This document shows, in pieces, positions 59,251 to 64,000 of a stretch of DNA of 64,000 nucleotides. Position numbers and translations under genes: made by a program. The notes under the pieces are model-generated. The model had not been told where the DNA came from and ran no database searches. It was given only the letters and a program-made list of their open reading frames with translations. This DNA comes from Prosopocoilus inquinatus (taxonomy: Eukaryota; Arthropoda; Insecta; Coleoptera; Lucanidae), in assembly GCA_036172665.1 (NCBI GenBank), contig CM069872.1:45246101-45310100 (forward strand), written 5' to 3'. Within the stretch, counting starts at the first letter, position 1, and the number at the start of each line of letters is the position of its first letter.

Positions 59251-59369
59251 CCGATCTTTCCACCTCTTGATAAATTTATCTGCCAAGTAATATTCTGGAA
59301 ACCACTGTGTCGATAATGATTTTCGAGGATAATATTTGACAGATAAATTTCTCAGGAGTTGAAAAGATC
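59251..59369. repeat. Snapback element, copy 3 of 3, inverted next to copy 2
   Basis: It begins 8 bases after copy 2 and has the same arms with more changes. Its centre (CACTGTGTCGATAATG) is the reverse complement of the centre of copy 2. The two are therefore head-to-head or tail-to-tail copies and not a tandem pair. Confidence 0.7.
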
Positions 59370-59751
59370 ATTTTTTATTTTATTTTGTGACTGTTGTTAT
59401 CTACTAAATTGTTATTAAATTTTTGCCATTAAATAATTTCTGACCTGTTGAATTACTTTCCACACATCATTTTTATATTTATGCCAGAATTAGATCATTA
59501 CCTCTGGTGCTACTTCAGTTGGCGTTAATTTACCGAATTTTTAATGTACAAATTATTATTATCCAACGTGATTTTTATTTATTTATGAGAATCCTTTTGC
59601 ACTCCATTTAACAATGAGTTAACCGAAGTTGTTTTAGTATTGGTAAGATATGCTTTGGAATCTGCGTTCTTCCATATTTGTTAATTCTTAACCAAGAGGC
59701 AATTAATTCCGAAGCAGTCAGAAACTGGTAAAGGAACAAACCTGTTGTGTA
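59370..59751. other. Unannotated stretch
   Basis: No feature was recognised. Confidence 0.4.
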
Positions 59752-60189
59752 GACCGTCTAGAAAGTATCCGGAAAATTTTTCCGATTTTTTTCCAATATA
59801 TGACTTTACCAACAGCTGATTAAAAAAAGGTATTGAATTTTAACAATTTTAAATAAACAAGAAGATTTGAGCAAGTATGGCAAATTTAAGAAAAGAGACA
59901 ATAGAGGGCTTCATAATCAAAGGGTTGATAAAAATGTTTCGACCAAAAAATGTAAGAAAAAAAATATTAGTGTTATTTTGTGCACAGATGAAGTACCAGT
60001 TGTACTCAGGCTGTAACGATTTGATTTCAAGTTTCCCAAACATTCAGTATAATTTGTAGGATTAAACGGAAATTACATAAACAAGTAACTGAAACTGTCT
60101 TCTTTCTCTATTTGGATTATTTCATTCATAATACAAAACCTGGAAGTTGCAGAGTTGTTTGCTGTTTTCCGGATACTTTCTAGACGGAC
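59752..60189. mobile_element. Tc1/mariner-type MITE, 438 bp
   Basis: TIRs contain CCGTCTAGAAAGTATCCGG and AAAA at both ends, inverted, with one mismatch at the third outer base. TA dinucleotides flank both ends (59750-59751 and 60190-60191). A 60-codon frame inside (59877-60059) has no recognisable transposase motif. This is probably a deletion derivative of a Tc1-like element. Confidence 0.75.
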
Positions 60190-60232
60190 TATATAATATA
60201 AACTGATTATAAATATTATCCCTCCATACACT

Positions 60233-60680
60233 CACGTGCTTTCCGACGCTCTCGGCTCGTGGCGGACTTGGCGCGCGAGCCAAGTTCGTCACAAGCCGGA
60301 TACGTTATTGTCCATAGATTAGCAAGCCAAATTGAAATACTCAGACGGCATATTTGAACAAAAACTTTAAGAATGTGTATCTGGCTGATAAATGCCCCAA
60401 TAGCGTGCATCGACCATGTTTCGTTTATTATTTAATTTATTAAAATCTGATTTGCCCATAAACGTAGTTTTAAAACGACAATTTAGACTCGCGAGTCCGA
60501 GTGCCCGCGTACTTGGAACAAAGCTTTTTCCCCGTAAAGGTCTACATTTTTCAATTTTTAAGCTACTCGAAACTGAAAATCGAATGCAAAATCGGATAAT
60601 GTAAACTAGTCTTAAACATACGCGCCGAGTCTGCGCGCCAGGTATACCACGTGCCAGGAGTGTCGGAAAGTATGCGCGTT
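60233..60680. mobile_element. Possible TIR element with GC-rich diverged ends
   Basis: The left segment 60233-60290 and right segment 60618-60680 align as inverted copies over about 50 bp (CTTTCCGAC, CGTGG, TTGGCGCGCGAG against CTGGCGCGCAGAC) with several mismatches. Both are strikingly GC-rich in an AT-rich context. No coding capacity and no target duplication were seen. The element type is unknown. Confidence 0.45.
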
Positions 60681-61820
60681 TGTGACGTGTTCACATATCA
60701 AATAGATTTCTTTAAAGATAAATCGGTTTTGACAACAAAATATAATCTTCAGCAAACTTTGAAATTCTTTTTTTCTTTCTATTTCAATTTCAATTTGCCA
60801 CTTGCAGAGGTTCGAAACTTTGCAAAATACTTGGTTTTCAACGACTACCTACTTTGACTACCACATAAAACTGTGCAAGATTAAAATATATGTAATCACC
60901 ATAAATTGAGGAGTTTATTTTTTTTAGTTTAAACGTTTTAACGTTACGGAATCAGCGAAGTGAAAATGCATTTTGCACGGCCACAAAACACAGGGCAGAA
61001 AATAATAAAATTTATTTTTATCACTGTCACACAACGTAACGCATTTTTTATTCGATTAGTGATTACATAAACCAGAAAACTTTTGCGTTTTCTGTGTAAT
61101 ATGTTGCATAATTAATAAAGCCTTTAAACGATTAAAAATGTTGATTTATTTGTAATTAGCCAACTCTAAAAATCGCCGCCGAACGTAAACATAATATTCC
61201 GGAGTGTGAATAATTGTTAAGCAACAATTATTATTTTCAGCATTAGAAAGTGCGATTTTTCCGTTTCTTTGCAGTTGGCTTATTATTCCAGGGAAAGGAT
61301 ATGCAGCGCGCACGTATTTACGACCGGTTGGCAATTATTGTGTTACATTTAATAATGATTTATTTACGTTCCCAGCTATTAACGATATCTAACCACGGTT
61401 AATAGGCTCTGCTTCTTTTTTTTCGAAATTAATTATCAATTAAACGCAAGCCTCTCGGAAATTATCTTGGCCGGCAGCTCAGCGGTGCTCTAAGGCTAAG
61501 CTGCTTCTTACTTGCAATTTGTTGCTAACTAACTACTTCGCTCGTTTTGTTGCAAGAAGTAAATTTCATTTATGTCTAAAATCATTATCCTCAGCAAGCT
61601 AATACTTGTTAATGTCCATGATTCACATAGAAATCATTACAGCAGAACAGGTCAATGTTGGCATAATAATTTGTACGCTATTTTCTACTTAATACTATCG
61701 TTTTAGTTTATTTTATGAAAAAAAAGAGATAGACGTAATCACCTTACTTTTAGTTCAAACGCAGTTCAAGTTTAACGAAAGGTAAAAAATCAAATTTATT
61801 TGTTTAAGAAATGTAAACGT
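60681..61820. promoter_or_regulatory. CpG/ATTA-rich unique DNA, candidate regulatory region
   Basis: About 60940-61530 combines retained CpG (AACGTTACG, CGCCGCCGAACG, CGCGCACG) with ATTAAT, TAATTA and GATTAGTG cores. It includes a palindromic AATTGTTAAGCAACAATT at about 61210-61230. It has no simple repeats. It resembles insect non-coding regulatory DNA; function is inferred only. Confidence 0.25.
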
Positions 61821-61823
61821 TTA

Positions 61824-62010
61824 GGGCCAGTTGTACAAGAGAGGTTTAAACTGACGTTCCACTGAACCAGGTTCAAAGTGAACAAAATCGCATCAAATTT
61901 TATTTTGAAAGCTTCAATTGCGACATGTCCTTAAGATCCTACGCAAATTTGTTTACTTTGAACCTGGCTCAGCTAAGCTTGAGTTTAAACCGTCTTTGCA
62001 CAACTGGCCC
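61824..62010. mobile_element. PIF/Harbinger-like MITE
   Basis: The ends are GGGCCAGTTGTACAA and its inverted form TTGCACAACTGGCCC. Extended arms share GGTTTAAACT and CCAGGTTCAAAGT. TTA is repeated outside both ends (61821-61823 and 62011-62013), the 3-bp target preference of PIF/Harbinger. It is non-coding at 187 bp. Confidence 0.75.
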
Positions 62011-62020
62011 TTAGACCGTA

Positions 62021-62139
62021 TTTTACAATGACGGTTTAACTTTGAGCTGAAGCTTAAATCCTTCACTTTCCTTCCTTTGTTGAAATAATCGTTGCTAAGG
62101 GTTTAAGCCTTAGCTCAAAGTTGAGCCGCATCTGTAAAA
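62021..62139. mobile_element. Second MITE, adjacent to the first
   Basis: Inverted arms TTTTACA, then CGGTTTAACTTTGAGCT, then AAGCTTAAA at the left are matched by the inverted set at 62090-62139 with a few changes. It lies only 8 bases after the TTA of the preceding MITE. Outer target sites are not clear. Confidence 0.6.
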
Positions 62140-62195
62140 CTAATTCCAAGATGGACAAAAATAGTAGTACTAATTCCAAGATGGACAAAAATCAA
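62139..62195. repeat. 30-bp direct repeat
   Basis: ACTAATTCCAAGATGGAC and AAAAAT occur at 62139 and 62169, identical over 24 bases. Confidence 0.85.
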
Positions 62196-62199
62196 TCCC

Positions 62200-62703
62200 T
62201 GACTAAGCTTGGATCAAAAACGACTGCGCAAAGTTGCAAATGATAAGCTCGGGCTATTTTATATGTCCCAGAACAACCTGATACAATTTACACCTAATTC
62301 ACAGGCATAAAACATTAATGTCATTACCGGTTAATCTAGTTTTTGAGCGAGTGCGGGGCGATTTCACAAGCAGCAAAGCGAGTTTGATTTCACCGCATCG
62401 GCCACATGACGGTGTGCCCAACGCAACGCAACACAATTAAGGAACCAAGTGCAATTATGTGCAATAAAACCATTATGAATCAATGAAGATATCTCATTAA
62501 TTGCCTAATAAAAGAAAAAGGGTCTCGCCGGATTAAAATCCATATAACATCGGGTTAGCCATAAGTGCAATTAAAATCGTTTAATTTTTGTCATTTTTTT
62601 ATTTAAAACCTGTTAGGTATATTTACTTGGAGTGATTTTATTAATATCTTATTATTACATGTACCGTTCATATTCATATACATTAAGTTTCTCTATTTAA
62701 ATA
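62200..62703. other. Unique DNA with a CpG patch at 62330-62450
   Basis: Contains GAGCGAGTGCGGGGCG, GCATCGG and repeated CGCAACG words, followed by ATTAATTG. No gene was recognised. Confidence 0.3.
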
Positions 62704-63852
62704 CAGTAGGACCTCTTTAATCCGAACTAATAATTGCTTTGGTTGATTCGGTGATGTTATCTCAGTTCTGTAGTGGTACCGAAAATTCTACGATCGCTTA
62801 CACAAGCGCTTTCTGAAGTAATTATTCCGTAACTGAAACATTTTTCCATCTCATAAACTTCATATTTGTAAGAAAAAGTGAAAGAAAGAGAATAGTCGAA
62901 ATGGTTTTTTATGATACTCGTGCATAACATGGATTTATTCTTGCTGTTTAAACTTTATTGGTCTTATATATGCGAATATTTTATCTTTCGAGGAATAGAC
63001 TTGAAAAAATTTTAGTCGTTTCTTCTTGATTTTGTCATGTATCACTTCTTTCTGGAAGGGAAGAGTTGAAGCCTATACAAGGTTCTTTTTACGTTGTTAT
63101 CGATACTAATGGAATTTTAGTTTGTTATTTTTTATTCAAGCAAAATAGATAATCTCCTCTTACCAATTATCCTACGAATTTCAATATTCCCACAACGAAA
63201 AGTTCTTTATCAAAATTTAACTCTAAAAACCCACCTCATTCTTTCGTTCATCGATTAATTCATTTCCGTTTAGAAGACGTCTCCATTCTAAATTGCAATT
63301 TAATGCAAACTGAACTCGTTAACTGGCGGAACGGTCAACGTGCTAATGAACAATGAAAGGAAAACTACTTTTCCTGCTTTGGAGATTTGGAAAATTGTGT
63401 ATTTGTGGATTTTTGTCATGGGTTTTCGAAGATCACATGATCACTTCCCCCACTGTCGTGGGAGATATTAGCAGAATCTTCAAAAAGTATGTTCAAGTGC
63501 TTTCAACTTTTGTTGTGAAATTTTAAGACATATGCGCGTTTCTCATTAGCTCGATCTGCTGCTTCTGTTCGTGTATTTACTTTAAAAGTTAATTTTTCTT
63601 CATATTTTTAACAATTTACATCAAACATACAGACTTCATACTCCATCTTTAATCTCTAATTCTCCAAATCTCCAAAACAGGAAAAGCAGCTTTAAAAGAG
63701 CAGTTCTTAGGAACCATGAATCCAAGGGCTTCCTCATTTATGTGGCGGGAATCACTTCGCTGTTCGGATTAAAGAGATGACTTCGAGTTTGTGCTTTTCG
63801 GATTACTGGAGGTTCTGTTTAGGGCATATTCGGATTATAGAAGTTATACTGT
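62704..63852. mobile_element. Pogo/Tigger-like non-autonomous element, 1149 bp
   Basis: It lies between TA dinucleotides (62702-62703 and 63853-63854). The left end CAGTAGGACCTCTTTAATCC and right end, which read inward is CAGTATAACTTCTATAATCC, then GAA, have the CAGT start and AATCCGAA core typical of pogo/Tigger TIRs. Two further inward-facing TTCGGATTA motifs lie near 63755-63815, so the right subterminal region is repetitive. No transposase frame is preserved. Confidence 0.7.
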
Positions 63853-63854
63853 AG

Positions 63855-64000
63855 TATGTTTTCAAGATAACACAACCCAAGCAGCACGCTTTAGTTTAAT
63901 ATACGTCTCGATAATAAAAAAACCTTGAGCGCCCTATACCTGTGTAGTTAAGGGTGCCCTACACATGGTGGTCAGAATGCTAAACGCTTGGTGGTCGGAC
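63855..64000. other. Window end
   Basis: No complete feature. The words GAGCGCCCTATAC and GGGTGCCCTACAC are similar and may mark the start of another repeat cut by the window edge. Confidence 0.3.

Overview
This window looks like AT-rich nuclear DNA from an insect or other arthropod. The evidence is its repeat content: a DD41D-type mariner element, Ty3/Gypsy and non-LTR retrotransposon relics, many short terminal-inverted-repeat (TIR) elements, and hammerhead-ribozyme motifs of the kind known from Penelope-like elements. I found no convincing intact host protein-coding gene, no tRNA or rRNA, and no CRISPR array. Most open frames are short, begin at non-ATG codons, or are antisense shadows. 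The window is best read as a gene desert or a very large intron. Species cannot be fixed from it.

Layout. Bases 1-1050 hold foldback repeats with hammerhead-like cores and a snapback element. Bases 3095-5115 hold a Ty3/Gypsy pol remnant with an internal deletion, followed by a decayed non-LTR reverse transcriptase. At 6757-9993 there is a mariner-type MITE and two tandem dimers. At 18716-20018 sits the best-preserved element, a full-length DD41D mariner whose transposase frame is broken only by two stops. At 24995-26540 there is a decayed, internally repetitive coding-like block of unknown identity. At 29624-32168 there are two TIR elements, the second carrying an internal satellite of about 179 bp. 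A T-rich tract, a near-perfect palindrome with a hammerhead in its loop and a minus-strand reverse-transcriptase remnant follow at 34730-37215. Bases 38797-43720 hold MITEs (one hAT-like with an 8-bp target duplication) and non-LTR fragments. Bases 47710-48598 hold a 136-bp-arm hairpin and a 180-bp dimer. The right end (51830-63852) holds another RT fragment, hammerheads, dimers, a snapback pair, and Tc1/mariner-, PIF/Harbinger- and pogo-like non-autonomous elements.

Between the repeats lie blocks of several hundred bases with higher GC and retained CpG, mixed with homeodomain-type ATTA cores (for example 6185-6530, 33200-33880, 53400-53660, 58130-58500, 60940-61530, 62330-62560). They look unlike the surrounding AT-rich filler and could be conserved regulatory DNA. 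This cannot be tested from one sequence.

The most interesting system is the set of about eleven hammerhead-type motifs on both strands. Four have the CUGANGA box, stem II, GAAA box, a GUH cleavage site and complementary stem I arms. Their stem III is a short self-complementary stretch (ACGU or an eight-base palindrome), which fits ribozymes that act as dimers. Several sit in the loop or on the arm of foldback repeats.
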